DNA of 64,000 bases, from contig KV748194.1 in assembly GCA_001692895.1 (NCBI GenBank), forward strand, positions 2,476,746-2,540,745, read 5' to 3'. Below are positions 47,150-60,314 of the stretch, one piece after another. This DNA comes from Cenococcum geophilum 1.58 (lineage: Eukaryota; Ascomycota; Dothideomycetes; Gloniales; Gloniaceae). Below the pieces are notes generated by a model. The model was not told the DNA's origin. It worked only from the letters and a program-made list of their open reading frames with translations, and made no database searches. The translations under genes and the position numbers were made by a program. Each line of letters begins with the position of its first letter. Within the stretch, counting starts at the first letter, position 1.

Positions 47150-47232
47150 TTTAATATTTTGATTTTGATTTTGGTAGAAGGCCCGTATATTATCTCGGGT
47201 AAGTAGCTGTCCCGTCTAGGTAGCTAAGACGT
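47150..47232. repeat. Pogo right terminal inverted repeat
   Basis: Partner of 43258-43340; it ends gctaagacgt and is followed by TA at 47233-47234. Confidence 0.88.
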
Positions 47233-47284
47233 TAAAGGTAAAACGAAGGACCCTTACTAGGGGTCCGCTACCTATCTTTTTTTA

Positions 47285-49472
47285 ATTATTTATATCCGAT
47301 TATATTATACTACGTATAATACTACGCATATAGCCTTTAGGCTATAGCTCTATAGTTCTATATATATAAATCCTTTTTAGGCAGCTTAATATATACTAGT
47401 AACTATATCCTAGTAGTTTATAAACCCCTAAGGGTTTATAGCTCCTTAATAAAATACTAAGGTATTATAACTACTAGGGAATAAGAAGACAGTAGGAAAA
47501 ACTATAGGAAATCCTAATACCTATCCCTATCCTTTTACTCTCTAATATCTTTTTACTAAGAGCTTAGTAGGAGTTACCTCCTTCTAAAATCCTATTTATT
47601 TTATCTTATTCTTCTATAAAACCTTCTAAGCTAGTATTACCTACTAGCTTAGCTGATTTTAGAACCTCGCAATCTTTACTATTTATAAAGTAGTTTTCTT
47701 TATAGTTAATATAAAGAGGAATAGTATACTTATAGGGCTTACTTATTATTCTACAGGTAGAACAGGAGTGGTCTTTAGATAAATATATAGCCGCACAAAA
47801 TCTATAGGCTCTAGTAGAGCATCTGTCTCCTATATGGTCAAAATTTTAATAGCTAGTACACTACGTAGTAGGAGAGACTTCGAGGTATTTTATTACCTTA
47901 GTAGCTGTACCTACAATTAAGATCTTTTTTGCTTAAGGATTTCTTATCTTTTTTACTCGCATTTTATAGTAAAAACTATAGAGCTAAATTTAGTTTATAG
48001 ATTATATCTTTTTATACTAGATAAGATCTATCTAGGTAATCCTTGTATCCTTATAGGATTAAAGGTCTTAATTTCTTCTTTTAGAAACTTAAAGCCCGCA
48101 TCTCCTAGAAAAGGTAAGGTAGGAACCCTATAGACTATAATTTAAACCTAAGGTTCTAGTTTTTATTCTCTTTAAAAGGTAAAGCAGTTATACCAGATCT
48201 CCTTATATTTAATTAGGAAATCTACATTATACTCTTCTATAGTTATAAGGAGATTTTTTTTCCTTTAGTTTTAGCTATTAACGCTAGTACTAGCTTTTCT
48301 ACTTATAGTTAATTAACTTTATTTTATATAGAGAAGGTATCTAAAGGTTAGTCTTTTTCGTCCGTAATTAGGACTAGCTTCCTTTATTATAGCTGCTTTT
48401 TCTTACTTCTAGTAGAAGTAGAACTCCTACTAAAAGGAAAAGGGGTAGAAGGTGGTAATAAGGAGGGTAGGGAGGATAAAGAAGGAGGGAGGTCTTTCTT
48501 TAGCCTCTTTATGTAAGTTTCTTTAATAGAAGCTACCTCCTTATAGAGAGCTCTTACTTCTTCCATTAGTTCTTTTAGGACCTCTTTTATCTCTTCTTTT
48601 TCTTCTTCTTCTTTTACAAAGGTTTTTTTTCCTATTAGGATATTTTGTATATAGTCCACTAGCTATCTAACCTATTCTTCTTATTCTTCTCCTTCTAGCC
48701 CTCTATAGGCCTAGATTAGGCTTCTTAAAGCCTTATATAGATATTCTTCCGGAGAAAGGGAAGAGGGAGGTATACTAGGTATAATATTTATAAGGGGATC
48801 TTGTAGATAGGGGGCTATAAGGACACGATTATAGAATAGGATAGATTGGTAAGAGAGACGAATCCTTAAGGAGGTAAGGCCTCTAGGATTGTGGAGACTA
48901 TATACTATAGGCACGTGCCTCTAGTACGTAACCGGCGACTATCTAAGGGGCGTCTGGGGGTTGTCCTAAGGGCAACCCAAAGTATCCGCAATAATATCCC
49001 TTACACTATCTATAGTAGTTATTAGTTATATTGTCTTTTTTATAGGTTTTTAGTTTTCTTTTTTAGGAGAAGACTAAGGATGTCCTTTTTTCCTCCTGTC
49101 CTAAATGGGCTAAGAGAAGGAGAAGGGGGAGAAAAAGTAGATATAGAATCCTTATCACTTATTTCTATAGGAGGGTTTTTTTGGACCTATTAGGCCTTGG
49201 CATTTTATATCGTTTTATGGTTTTAATATTAGTAGTAGTAGTAGTAGTAGTTTTAGCATTCCTATCCGTGCCTCGCTTATAAGCTAGGACTACCCCTAAG
49301 AAGAATTTTCTATTAGGGAAAAGGGGGTAAAATAACAAATAAATCCACCTCTAGCTCGCTAGGTAGTGAGAATTAGGTCTTAAAAGTTAGGAAATTAATT
49401 GTTTTTAATAGGAAGATAGGTATGCGTAAGTTTTAAAGTGCGGCGCTACCTTTTAGTAAGGTTGTATATATA
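47285..49472 (-). mobile_element. Half-LINE copy B (ORF1-only), with an LTR-like insertion
   Basis: The 5' leader starts at about 49472 (ttatatatacaaccttac in minus sense). An (AGT)n run lies at 49229-49250 before ORF1. The ORF1 coiled-coil region is still open for 90 codons at 48659-48387 (EEEEKEEIKEVLKELMEEVR). Zinc knuckles lie near 47900-47640, and the 3' UTR follows directly and ends near 47285 at an A-rich tract. No ORF2 is present. A ~215-bp insertion at 48790-49005 splits ORF1. Apart from that it has the same layout as copies A and C. Confidence 0.82.
48790..49005 (-). repeat. Probable solo LTR inserted in half-LINE B
   Basis: In minus sense it starts tgtaagggatattattgcgg at 49005 and interrupts ORF1 between blocks that are adjacent in copies A and C. 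It shares gagacgaatccttaag with the gypsy-2 leader area (42990-43010). The right terminus and target duplication are not clear. Most of it is less AT-rich than its host. Confidence 0.5.
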
Positions 49473-50870
49473 AGAGGACACTAAAAGGACTAGTAAGAGA
49501 GTATATTAAGAGGTAGTGCAATACTATACGGGCTATAATAGCCTACTAACTCTAGCCTAGAATAAAGCTACTAATACGGCCCACTAGACGGGATAAGCTT
49601 AAGAGGATAGCGGCCGCTATTTTAAAGATAGATATATAACTAATAGACTTATCTAAAGCATAGTATAAGAGAAGTAGAAGGGCTAGTGTATAAGAGGCGT
49701 TTAAGAAGCAGTGGAAAAGGGAATAGGAAAAGTACTAGAGCACGCTTACCTACTATATAACGGCCTAGGCCGAGCCATAGAATAAAGAAGTCTTTAAACG
49801 CTATATAAGGCTTATAAAGGTAAAGAGTATAATTAATACATTACTTAGAACTAAGTATATAGGGCTTAATAGATACCTCTACTACTAAAAAGTACTAAGA
49901 TACCTAACCCTAGCCTGCCTATGCGGTTATAGCCAATAATTAATAATATACGTAGTGGTGTTTTACCCTAGGTACGCTACTGGCCAGGCGGAAATATATT
50001 ACTATACTAAAACATCTTTATATAAAGAGCTCCTAACTAAGCTAAAGGCTGCTAAGGTAGTTATAAACTAGCTTATATAGACAAACCTCTTACCGTATCT
50101 TTTATTTACTAGAAAGCTAGCTAGGGTAAAAAAAGGAGGCTAGAAAGTACTTTAAGATGTAAAGGATAAATTTTTGCAGGTAGTAACCTAGTAGAAGTTA
50201 GTAAAACTTTAGTAACCTAATAGAATTTAGCAGAACTTATTAACCTAGTAGAATTTAGTAAAATTTAGCAAACTAATAAAATTTAATAGAGTTTTGGCAA
50301 CCTAATAGAAGTTAGCAGAAGTTAGCAGAATTTAAGAAAATTTAATAACCTAATAGAATTTAGCAGAACTTCAGCAACCTAGTATAATTTAGCAGAATTT
50401 AGTAACCTAGTATAATTTAGCAGAAGTTAACATCCTAGTAAAACTTAGTAAAACTTAGTAAAACTTAGTAAAACTAGGCAAATTATAGAGCTATATACGT
50501 TAATATAGATGTAAATAACGGAACCTTTTACACTACTACTAGCCTATACCCTACTTAAATAACTAAAGCAGCTAGGAATAGAACCTAAGCCTTAGCTATA
50601 TACCCTACTAAATAGACCTATAAGTATATATTAAGATGGCTTTTTTTATAGCGCCTTAAAGAGACGCCTACTTGTACTTAGTAGTTACTAATTAGAAAAA
50701 AGGCTATATAGGCTATATAATAAGAGAAGGAGAGGTTTTATCTAGCCCTAGCTATATAGTTTCCCTCTTATATATATATATACCTATATAGACCCACTAT
50801 ATAAACCCTAATAAGAGCTATAATAGCGTAATTAAATATTATAACATTATAACATAGCTGATTATAATTA
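49473..50870 (+). mobile_element. LINE family 1, 5'-truncated copy
   Basis: This is the reverse complement of the 30620-29260 part of the minus LINE: ORF2 C-terminus (CLCGYS-like knuckle near 49915), 3' UTR minisatellite (50160-50480) and a tail with attataacattataacat at about 50845-50862. It lacks endonuclease and RT, the usual result of incomplete reverse transcription. Confidence 0.82.
50160..50480 (+). repeat. LINE family 1 3'-UTR minisatellite
   Basis: Degenerate units of about 28-31 bases built on aacctagtagaatttagcagaac; same array as 29640-29995 in reverse. Confidence 0.82.
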
Positions 50871-51166
50871 TATAGTTATTGCTATTACTAACCTAAAGTT
50901 TAAGATTATATATATATAAGGGCGTAAAGAGACTTTAGGGAAGATTTAAAGGAATAATATATATTTTATCTAAATCTAAGGGTATATAGCTCTCGCTAAG
51001 AACAAGACGTTACGTAAAGAAGAGAAAGGAATAATAAGAGAATTATATAATTAAATAGTCCGTCGCCTCCCCTTTGCTCCTCCATCCGTCGTTATAAGGG
51101 CGCCGCCAGTTATATACCCCCTAAAGATACGTCACTACGACGCTAGCTACCACAACTAACGATTCT
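50871..51166. other. Unassigned stretch between LINE tail and half-LINE D
   Basis: A forward frame gives GRKETLGKI and YIALAKNKTLRKEEKG, suggesting a decayed coding piece, but no family is recognised. GC rises from about 51060. Confidence 0.35.
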
Positions 51167-51271
51167 ACTATAACCAGTCTGCTATAGAGTAGACGACCTC
51201 CTCTATAACTAGTCTGCTGCAGGGTAGATAACCTCCTCTATAACCAGTTTACTGCAGAGCAGACAACCTCT
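51167..51271. repeat. Three tandem 35-bp units upstream of half-LINE D
   Basis: The units start ctataaccagtctgcta, ctataactagtctgctg and ctataaccagtttactg. Each contains gtctgc...gcagac-type dyad symmetry and ends acctcct. The last ends about 10 bases before the half-LINE leader at 51280. Confidence 0.85.
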
Positions 51272-51279
51272 TATGAAAA

Positions 51280-52840
51280 CCTTTACCGCACATACAACCT
51301 TACTAAAAGGTAGCGCCGCACTTTAAAACTTACGTATACCCATACTCCTACCAAAAACGATCAATTTTCTAACTTTTAAGACCCAATTCCTACTGCCTAG
51401 CAAGCTAGAGGTAGATTTATTTGCGGCTTTCCCCCCTTTTACCTAAGAGAAAATTCTCTTAAGGGGTAGTCCTAGCTTATAAGTAAGGCAGGGGTAGGAA
51501 CACCAAAACATTAAAATATAGACTTTTCCTGGGTTTTTTTTTCTATATCTCCTTTAGTCAGATTTTCTTTAGTAAGAGAAGGATTGCCTTTTTAGGCTTT
51601 TTTACTAATAAAAGCCTAATAAGTCCTTTTTTCTAGTAGTTTTTTCTACTTCTAATAGAGAAGAAAATAACTACTATAGTCTTTTTACCTAGTTTTTCTA
51701 CTAGCTTTTACTCTAATTTCCCTATAAGCTCTCTAGTGGAGATAAGAGACCTAAGGAGGTTATTATCTACTAAAAAAACTAGGAACCCCCCCTATAAGCT
51801 ATAAGCTATAAGATATAAAATACTAAAGGTAAAGGCTACTAAGCCTAAAACAAAGCCACCTATAGAGATAAGCGATGACGAACTCTTATCTACCTAGTCT
51901 ACTTATTCTTCTCTATCCTCTTTATACCTATTTAGGAAGGATAAAGACATAAAAGAAGTAAATAAACCGTCTCTAGCTTATATAAAGAAACAAAGAAAAA
52001 GAAACTACCCCCTATTATCTTCTAAAAAAGATAGCTAAAACCTAAAAAGAAACCTAGTAAAAATAATGTCCTCTATAGCTAGTTTATACTTCCCCCCTCC
52101 CTCTTTAAAACAATTCCTATAAAAGGCCCTAGAAAGCCTAACTTAGGCCTATCTAAGGCTAGAAGGAGAAAGTAAGAAATAAGTTAAATAAATTAGGGAC
52201 GACGTATAAAGAATTATAGTAGGAGAAAATCCTTCTATAAAAGAAATAGAAAAGGAAAAACAGGAGATAGATATCCTAAAAGGACTAATAGAAGAAGTAA
52301 AGGTCCTCTGTAAAGAGGTAGCCCCTAAAACCTATATAGAAAAGTTAAAGAAGGGCCTTTTTTCTTCTACTTACTCTTCCTTATCGCCATCTCCTCCTTC
52401 TTCTACCACTTTTTCTTTTTCTTCTTCTTTACCCCCCACCTCCTTAGTTCCCCCTACTAGTAAGGTTACTAGTAGCATTACTAGTTCCATAAGCCCTACC
52501 TCTATTAAAAGAAAGAAGAAGTAGCTATAAGAAAGAGGACTAGCCTTTAGATATCTTCTCTATATAAAATACAATTAATTAACAATTTATATTTAAATTA
52601 CAAATAGGGAAGCTAGTTATAGCTTCTATAGCTAGAACTAGAGAAAAGCAAAATATTCTCCTTACTATAACAGAGGAATATAATGTAGATTTTTTAGTTA
52701 AATATAAAGAAGTCTAGTCTAGCTGCTTCTCCTTTAAAAGAGAATAAAAACTAGAGCCCTGGCCTAGATAGTAGCTTATAGCGTCCCTATTTCCCCCTTT
52801 CTAGAAGAAGGAGGCTCTAAACTTTACTTCTTTATATAAA
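51280..52840 (+). mobile_element. Half-LINE copy D (leader and ORF1, 3' truncated)
   Basis: The leader aaaacctttaccgcacatac at 51280, then the shared gcgccgcactttaaaact and ctagcaagctagaggtagat blocks. ORF1 follows from about 51840, with basic start, coiled-coil region near 52110-52330 and a Ser/Pro-rich part. It stops at about 52840 where gypsy-3 begins, before the zinc knuckles. It is more diverged than A-C. Confidence 0.75.
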
Positions 52841-52844
52841 GATC

Positions 52845-54642
52845 TTCCCACATACGCACATTCTATATACTTAAACGTATTTTCGTATATAGTTGTATAT
52901 TATAGGCTAGTAATATACTTATTAGATAATCTTATAGGTCTTTATACAGCTAGGATGTCCTACTATAGGGGAATTGTATATAAATTCGAGTATCTTAAAT
53001 TGTAAGGGTTTGGAATTCGGGACTACTATCTTCTATTAATAGTATAACTGATTATTATAGATTTCGCATTTAGCGAGTATAATATCCTTATATTACCGTT
53101 TCCCTATTTAAATCGCTTTTATTATATCTACTATCTAGAGGTTGTTCTTATATTTATGCTCTATTAATTTATTAATTTCTAATTTATTCCTATTAAGCTC
53201 CGCGTCTAAAAATATAGGGCGTAGTTTCTTAAAGTGTTTATAGGGCAGTAAAATTCGTAATTGATTTATAATCCATTTATTAAAGGCGTTTGCAGGTAAG
53301 TTCTATAATTATTATATTAATAAGTTAGGCTTTTAATTAAGTTTGCTAGGTCGGTATATAATTTTAAAGTTAAATTATAAGAGGTATTTGGCCCAACAAA
53401 TTTAGCACTATGTTAATTGCTTTATAGTTATAAAGTACTATAAGTTTTTATAGTCTATTAATACACGTATTAAAAACAACAATCCTTTAAGTTCTAGACG
53501 CTATTATTTAAAGCATCTAATAATTGTAAGCAGTTCCTTATTATATATTTTATAGTTTAATTTAGTATAGGTAAGTTTCTAGGAGAGAAAGGCTACTAGG
53601 CGTAGCTCGCCGTTCTTATTATATTACGATAACACTCCTCCTAGTATATAATTAGACGAGTTTGTTTTAATAATGCATTTAAGGTCTAAATTAAAGTAGG
53701 TAAGAATTAAAGCAGTTATAAAACGATATTTTAGGTCGTTAAAAGCTTATTTATATTTAGTAGTCTGTTTAAATCTTATATTCTTTCTTATTAAGTTTAC
53801 TAATAGCTAAATGATTTTTAAGAAGTAATTAATAAATTGACGGTAGAAATCCTTAGATATTTTATATACTACTAGGACTTTCCTAGTTTATAATTGCAGC
53901 AATTTTCTTAAGGTCCATTTTAATTCCGTCACGGGATATAATTAGGCCTAAGTACGTAACTTTGGACGTATAGAACTTGTATTTCTTAATATCGCATTAT
54001 AAGCCCGCGTCTTATAGGCGTTTAAGGACCATTTGGACGTGCTTCTAATACTTAAAAAGCAAAGATAAATAGATTAAGATATTATTAATATACGCAGTAA
54101 TAAATATATTAAGGAATTCGCGAAGCGTACTATTAATGTATTACTAAAATATACTGGGACTGTTTTTTATACTAAACGGTATTACTAGGTATTTAAAAAG
54201 TCCCCATTATATACGGAAAGCTATATACTTCTTATCTCCTTCGTAAATATGGATTTAATTAAAGGCAGCAACTATGTTAAGCTTCGTAAAGGATTGTACT
54301 TTTACTAAGCAGTTAAGCATTTCTTAAAGCAGAGAAATCGGATATTAGTTTTAAATTATAATTATATTTAGGGCTTAATAATCAATATAGAACCTTAAGC
54401 CTCCTCTAGGTTTTTTAATAAATAGTATAAGCAAGGCAAATAGTAATTAACTAGGGTAAATAAATCCTTTCTCTAAGTGTTCTTTAAGGTATTATTATAT
54501 TATAAGTAGCTCTTCTCACAACATACCATATAATGGGCCGAACTTTGGCGTTATACCAGGTTTAAGTTCTATCTTAAAATTATACTCGTCTTAATATAGG
54601 GGTAGTTAGTCTACGAATTATTTCTTAAATATATTAATTAGA
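52845..54642 (-). pseudogene. Gypsy-3 pol (RT and RNase H), distal part
   Basis: The minus strand reads LPLY, stop, DEYNFKIELKPGITPKFGPLYGML near 54600-54520 and YLKEHLEKGFIYP (start of Ty3/gypsy RT), and NIFITAYINNILIYLSL near 54110-54060 (YxDDILIYS with Asp-Asp to Asn-Asn). RNase H lies down to about 53000. Upstream text (protease and linker) continues beyond the LINE at 60315-61108. Confidence 0.82.
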
Positions 54643-57600
54643 ATAAAAAGCTTAATCTACTACTTAATATACTATATTTAAAATTTAATACGCGATACGT
54701 ATAGTCTGCATAATATATAGTTCTTATTACTAGCTAATACTCTAAGAACTCTACTTATCATAAGGAGCTCTTGCTACACCCGGCCTAAAAAGACCAAAAC
54801 CAACCAAAAGAACCCTAAAAAACACCTAGAGAATCCCCCTAAGATGCATACATTACAGGGAAGGCACACGTTAAATAACGGTGGTTTATACTTGCGCGCG
54901 TCTACTAAAACCATACCCAGTAATAGCCCTCCACAACAAGAACGGGCAAATACCACACTATAAAGCAGAAAGACCTTTATTAAAAAGGCATCTAATAAAA
55001 TATAAAGCCTATTAAACGCGTTTAGTATCCGTAGTTGCGGGGGAGTAACCGTTAGCTATAATAAACTAATATAGCTAGTAGAATGGCTCCGCTAGTCTAG
55101 TAAACCCTAGGCGCCCCTCTAGCAAACCCTTAACTAAATCCTCCAACGGTTAAGTAAAATTAAAAATAAATAAAACCCCTCCTTACCGGCGAACCGCACC
55201 TAGGCCGCTATAGCTGCGTATCTATAGTATAGGGAACCTACCCCCCTAAAGATAACATCTGGGTATATAATTATAATATAACCAAATATAGAAAAAGTAG
55301 AGGGGCTTAGGGGATAATTAGAAATAGAAGTCCTTATAAAGATTCGCAAAGAGGTCTATAACGCTATTATAGTCCAACACCTTAGGAGCGGAGATATTAA
55401 AGTTACTCTAAGGGACCAATAGGCAAAGGAATAAGCCGTTAAGGTAGGGGATAGGCTAGGAGAACGTATTAGCATAAAAGTGCTCCGCGAAGATTACCTA
55501 GTCGAAGTTCTAGCGGTTCCCCTAAGCCTTAGGATAGAAAAGGGACGCCAGGCGGATAATATAGCAACTATATATAAAATAGTAAAACAAACGGAACGCC
55601 TTATACTAGGACTTAAAATCACCTAAATCTAATAGCTTTAATAGGAAAATGCAAATTAAGCATATAATAAGAATAATAAAAGAATATAAGGGTCGCCAGA
55701 GACTTGCTAGGAAAATACTAGTTAAACATATAGCTGACTTATTGTCAGCATATATACACCAGAAATACAAAAACTCCTTATTTAAAAAGGTATTATTATA
55801 AATGGCCTTATATATAACGCAAAGCTCTATAACTATAGACTCCGCCTAGAATAATACTATTGCTACGTATAATAGGGACACACCTAATCCACATGCGCAG
55901 TATAGGTGTGCTGCGGCTACTATATAGGCCCCCACGATATAAGATAATACTTAAATTAAGACTAAATAAAATGCGTAAACTGCTACTAAAGCACATATAA
56001 GGCGTGGGAGAGAGTAGACTGTATTAAATATAGGAGATAAAAGGTAAGGGCTTAACAGCTACGGGAACAACTATACGCTAGATTATATAAATGGAAACAA
56101 TAGGCGATAAGCTAGGGGGGCACAGGTGCCTTTCTAGCGTTTCCTACCTTTAATACTAAGGGGCTAGGCTAGCTATCCTAAGCCTTAACAGGCCAGAAGC
56201 AACGCCGCGCGATATTACTAGACCGTATAGGGATATAAGGGTTATAGGGGATATAAGGGAGAGGACGCCCTATAGGAAGACCCTTATAAACAGCTATAGT
56301 AAGCTTAAAACTAGGATAATTAAAAATTAGACTTAACGCGGCAAATATAACATTTACGGCCGACTCTTAAAGGGTATATAGCCAACTAGTAAGAATAGGG
56401 GAAGAATTGGAGATAATAACAGATTTAGATATAGAAGCGCTAGTAGGAATATAAGATACGGGAATAGAAAGCTCTATATAAAATAAGTAGCAACTAGGGT
56501 ATAGACATAAGAGACAGAAGTTCTAAATATCCTAAAGAAAGTGGAAATAGAAAAAGTAAGGAATAAAGAAAAGGCGAAGGACCCTCGCTAGGGGTCCGCC
56601 ACCTATCTATTATATAGTACAACTACGGCAATACAAACCACTATCTCGTAAGGCCCTTACTAGACAGCCTAGACCTAGAGAAACACTATATCCTTACTAT
56701 ATAAGAGCCGTATTATAATGCCTATATACAATTAATATACTACCCCTAAGGATTCTAGCTCCTATATAAACCAAAAGCAGCTANANNNNTGTGCTTTATA
56801 ATTAGTAAGGCTATTAGCCTATCCTTATAGTTATAACAGGCAGTTAACCCAGATATTGCAGTTATAACAATTCAGATATATAGGGGACCAGTATAGATTA
56901 TTAATGTGTATAACCCTAGGGTTAAATGGGTCCTATAAATAGAGAATATTATATTAGCAATAAGCTTACTAGAAACCAAAGGCATAAAGTCTATCCTATT
57001 AGGAGATATAAACCTCCACTACCTACGGTAGGGGGGTATTTATATTACTGCTAAATAATAGGTAGAGTGCCTACTAAGAGCTATAGACACCTAGGGCCTT
57101 AAGCTAGCCACCCCCCTAGGAGTAATTATATAGCAATAAGGCACCACTAGAAGTATAATTAACCTTATATTTATAGACGAAGGCCTATACCAGAGACTTA
57201 AAAGGTGTAACCCTAAAGAAGAATAGGTACTCACTTTAGACTATATCCCTATCTAAATATAGCTAGATCTAGATATTAAGGCGCAACCTAATAGTAAAAG
57301 ATACGCAATAAGAAAGCTTAAGACAGACAGCTTCCTTAGTATAGTTAAACAACAACTTTAAGACCTAGAAGAAATCTACCTAATACTAAATAAGCGAGGC
57401 TTATTAGCTACCCCTAAGGAAATCGACTAAAAACTAGAAAGGATTTAGGCAGTAATTAAAAATAGGCTAGAAGAGCACTGCCCGGTCTTAAAACTAGGCC
57501 CCTATATATAATACGTATAGTCCGCATAATGCGCAGTTCTTATTACTAGCTAATAACGAGTAAAAAGAAAATATATAAATAGCTATAATCCTAAAGACAA

Positions 57601-60302
57601 GAGATAATATAAAGATATAAGAAACCAGCTAAAAAATACCCTAAAAAAAGAAGTAAGGAATAGCTAGAGATGGTTTATAAATAAGCATACTATTAACCCG
57701 AGCCTCCCCTATAATAAAGGTCTCTAGAGGATAGTAAAATAGGTAAAGAAAAAGGCGGGACGCCTAGTAGAAGACCTACACCTTCCGCCCCTATAAAGAC
57801 TAGGTAAATTACTGGCTATAAACAATAATAATAAGAAGGCAAAGATCCTTATAGAAAGATTTTTCCCTTAACTAGCTTTAGTAGACCTTAGCGATATTAT
57901 AGGCGAAGTACTAGTGACTCGCCTAAGGGTTAACAGTAATATAACAACTAAAGAAATAACTAGAACTATTAGCCGCCTTTTAAATAATATAGTACTAAGA
58001 CTAGATGGGATCCTAAATAAAGCCCTAAAGACCTGCGGACCACTAATAGCACCTTAGCTTACAGATATAGCTAGAGTATACTTTACAATAGGCTACTACC
58101 TAAGACTTGGAAGAGCTATAATAACGTTTATTTTATATAAAGAAGGCAAAATAAACTACTTATTTCTAGGGAGCTACCGCCCTATTACCTTAGAGAATAC
58201 CCTTAGCAAGATTTTAGAAAGGGTAATAGCGGATTATATAACAGACACGGCTAAGGAACACGCCTTACTACTATAAAGCTAAATAGGGGCAAGAAAGAAC
58301 CGCTTAACACTATTAGCACTTACGCTACTCGCTACCACCATTAAATCTGCATAGGCGATGCGAAAGGACTTTATAGAATTAATGCTTAGCCTAGATATTA
58401 GTGGCGCCTATAATAACATACCCCATAAGCGTCTCTTATACATCCTTAGGGCAAAAGGCTTCCTAGAATAAATTATACAATTTATTTAAGGGTTTATAGG
58501 TTAAAAAGAAACATTATTAGTCTTTAGCGGATACTAAAGCCCCCCTATTGCAGTTACAACAGGAATACTATAAGGATTACCCCTCTTACCTATACTCTTC
58601 CTTTTCTTCGTAAGCAACCTACTTAACTCCTTTAAAGAAGGGGCAACCTAAGGAATAGGCTTTATTAATAATATAAACCTAATTATATACGGGCCAATAG
58701 CCGTAAAGAATTGTAGAACACTAGAGAAAGCTTATAATACCTATATAGAATAAGCAAGACGATATAAAGTCTAATTCTCACTAGAGAAATACCAGCTAAT
58801 CCATTTTATAAGAAAACGTAACCAATCTATAGATCTCTAGCATATAATTTACATCTAAGGCTTTAGGGGTTAACTAGTTTAGAGCCTAAGAGTATTAGGA
58901 GTATAGGTAGATAGTAAGCTTTAGTAGAGCGTATATGCGGTATAAGCGGCCCATAAGGGCTAAGTATATTATATTATATTATTTAGGATCGTTAACTCTA
59001 TATAGGGTCCATGCTTCTAGAGGTCACGCCTACTATATATAGCAGTTGTCCGGCTAACCATAACGTATAGGTCCAGTATTTGGGCTATTAAAGAATCTGA
59101 AAAAGGCCCCCCTAAATTGCTCCTTAAACCACTCTAAAAGGTCTAAACAGCTTACCTTTAGAGTATAATAGGCGGATATAAGCGAACGGCCACAGCACTA
59201 CTTAAGAAGGAAGCTAATATTCCCCCCCTATAACTATATATTGAAGCTACTGCAATATAAAGGGCATAAAAGGAATGCAACTCTAATGTTATAAAGTATA
59301 TTAAAACACGCCTAAATAAACTATAGAGGGACCCTAGGGCGCCTTATAGAAGAACAAACTAATAACCCTAAAGTAGGGAAGATATATTAGAGAAACAGGT
59401 AAAAAAAAAGCAGAAGAAGAATAGCGCTGCTTTAGGGCCCAGGCCTATATAGAGGAGGAAGGGAGATGCGTAAGAGGCTAGCAAAGATAATAGTAAGAGA
59501 GAGAAAGGAGCTAAAGTAGAGTATAAAAGAACGCCGGGAAACTATCTACCGTAATATAATACTGGCTAGACTAACGCTAGAGAGGTATATGGGAGTTAAA
59601 GGTATAGAGGCTAACTAAGGCAAGAGGAACCTAAGCTATAGTATAGTTAATGCTATAGGGGGTAAACACTCTAGAGCTCCGAGAAGGCCTAATAAAGGCA
59701 GAAAATATAATGGCAATACTTTTAAGAACAGGAATAATAGGACTAAAAGACTGGCTCTACTGGGTAGGTGTCCTAGTAGGTAGCCTAAGATATAAATATA
59801 ACTAGCTAAGACAGACACTAAAACATATAATACTGTTATGCCCTTTACGCACTAACTAAGAAGTAATACTCTTAGTAGCTAGCATAGAGAACTATAAGAC
59901 ACTACTCTTGATATAAAAAGGCCTTAAGGCGGTTACCTAGTGGCTTATTAGCTAAAATGTACTAAACTAGTTCTGGGTTGTAAAGGAAATAGTAATAAAA
60001 GGCGGGGGGGTAAGCAACGGGCGCCCCCTAATAACTCCATAGTAGTAGAGTAAAGTTTACAATACTAGCGCGTCCGTAGGCTTGTTACGGCAGCAGTGGT
60101 TCCTAAAGAGGTTAAAAAGTAAGGTAGTAGGAGCACTACCGGTGACTCGTAGGCGCCTTATAGGCGAGTCCTAAAAGGCAGGGAGATGGATTACGGGGTT
60201 TTCTTAAATAGAGTTTTCTCCCCATATATATATAAGGAGTAGTCCGCGTGGGCCTAATAGGGATCCGAATTGGACGTTAAGCAATAAATTATTATTATTA
60301 TT
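54643..60302 (+). mobile_element. Full-length LINE family 1, + strand
   Basis: The 12-bp target duplication atattaattaga is at 54631-54642 and 60303-60314, inside gypsy-3. The 5' part (54740-54970) is comparatively GC-rich. ORF1 runs about 54975-56580. ORF2 runs about 56620-59900: endonuclease LLGDINLHYLR near 56998, RT LSLDISGAYNNIPHKRLLYI near 58385-58445, GIL, stop, GLPLLPILFLFF near 58565-58605, and GFINNINLII (FVDD box) near 58660. The 3' end is an ATT repeat run (60285-60302). It is RIP-degraded. N bases at 56783-56788 fall in the endonuclease part. Confidence 0.88.
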
Positions 60303-60314
60303 ATATTAATTAGA

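Larger units (their letters stand above)
43258..47232 (+). mobile_element. Pogo/Fot-like DNA transposon with ~83-bp TIRs
   Basis: The terminal inverted repeats 43258-43340 and 47150-47232 start acgtcttagc and are flanked by a TA duplication (43256-43257 and 47233-47234), the Tc1/mariner-pogo target site. Removing the element rejoins LINE ORF1 sequence on both sides. It encodes a DDE_1 transposase (43365 onward), which is split by a minus-strand LINE fragment (44815-46745). A segment at about 46850-47060 has markedly higher GC and few RIP-like changes. N runs at 46611-46645 lie inside the LINE insert. Confidence 0.87.

Noticed and set aside
48387-48659. 90-codon open frame on - that looks like a free-standing coiled-coil gene
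   Set aside because: It is the surviving coiled-coil part of half-LINE B ORF1; the same text lies inside the longer ORF1 of copies A and C.
54774-54956. 60-codon hydrophobic open frame on -
   Set aside because: Antisense to the 5' part of the + strand LINE; its hydrophobic look comes from complementing a Lys/Pro-rich frame.
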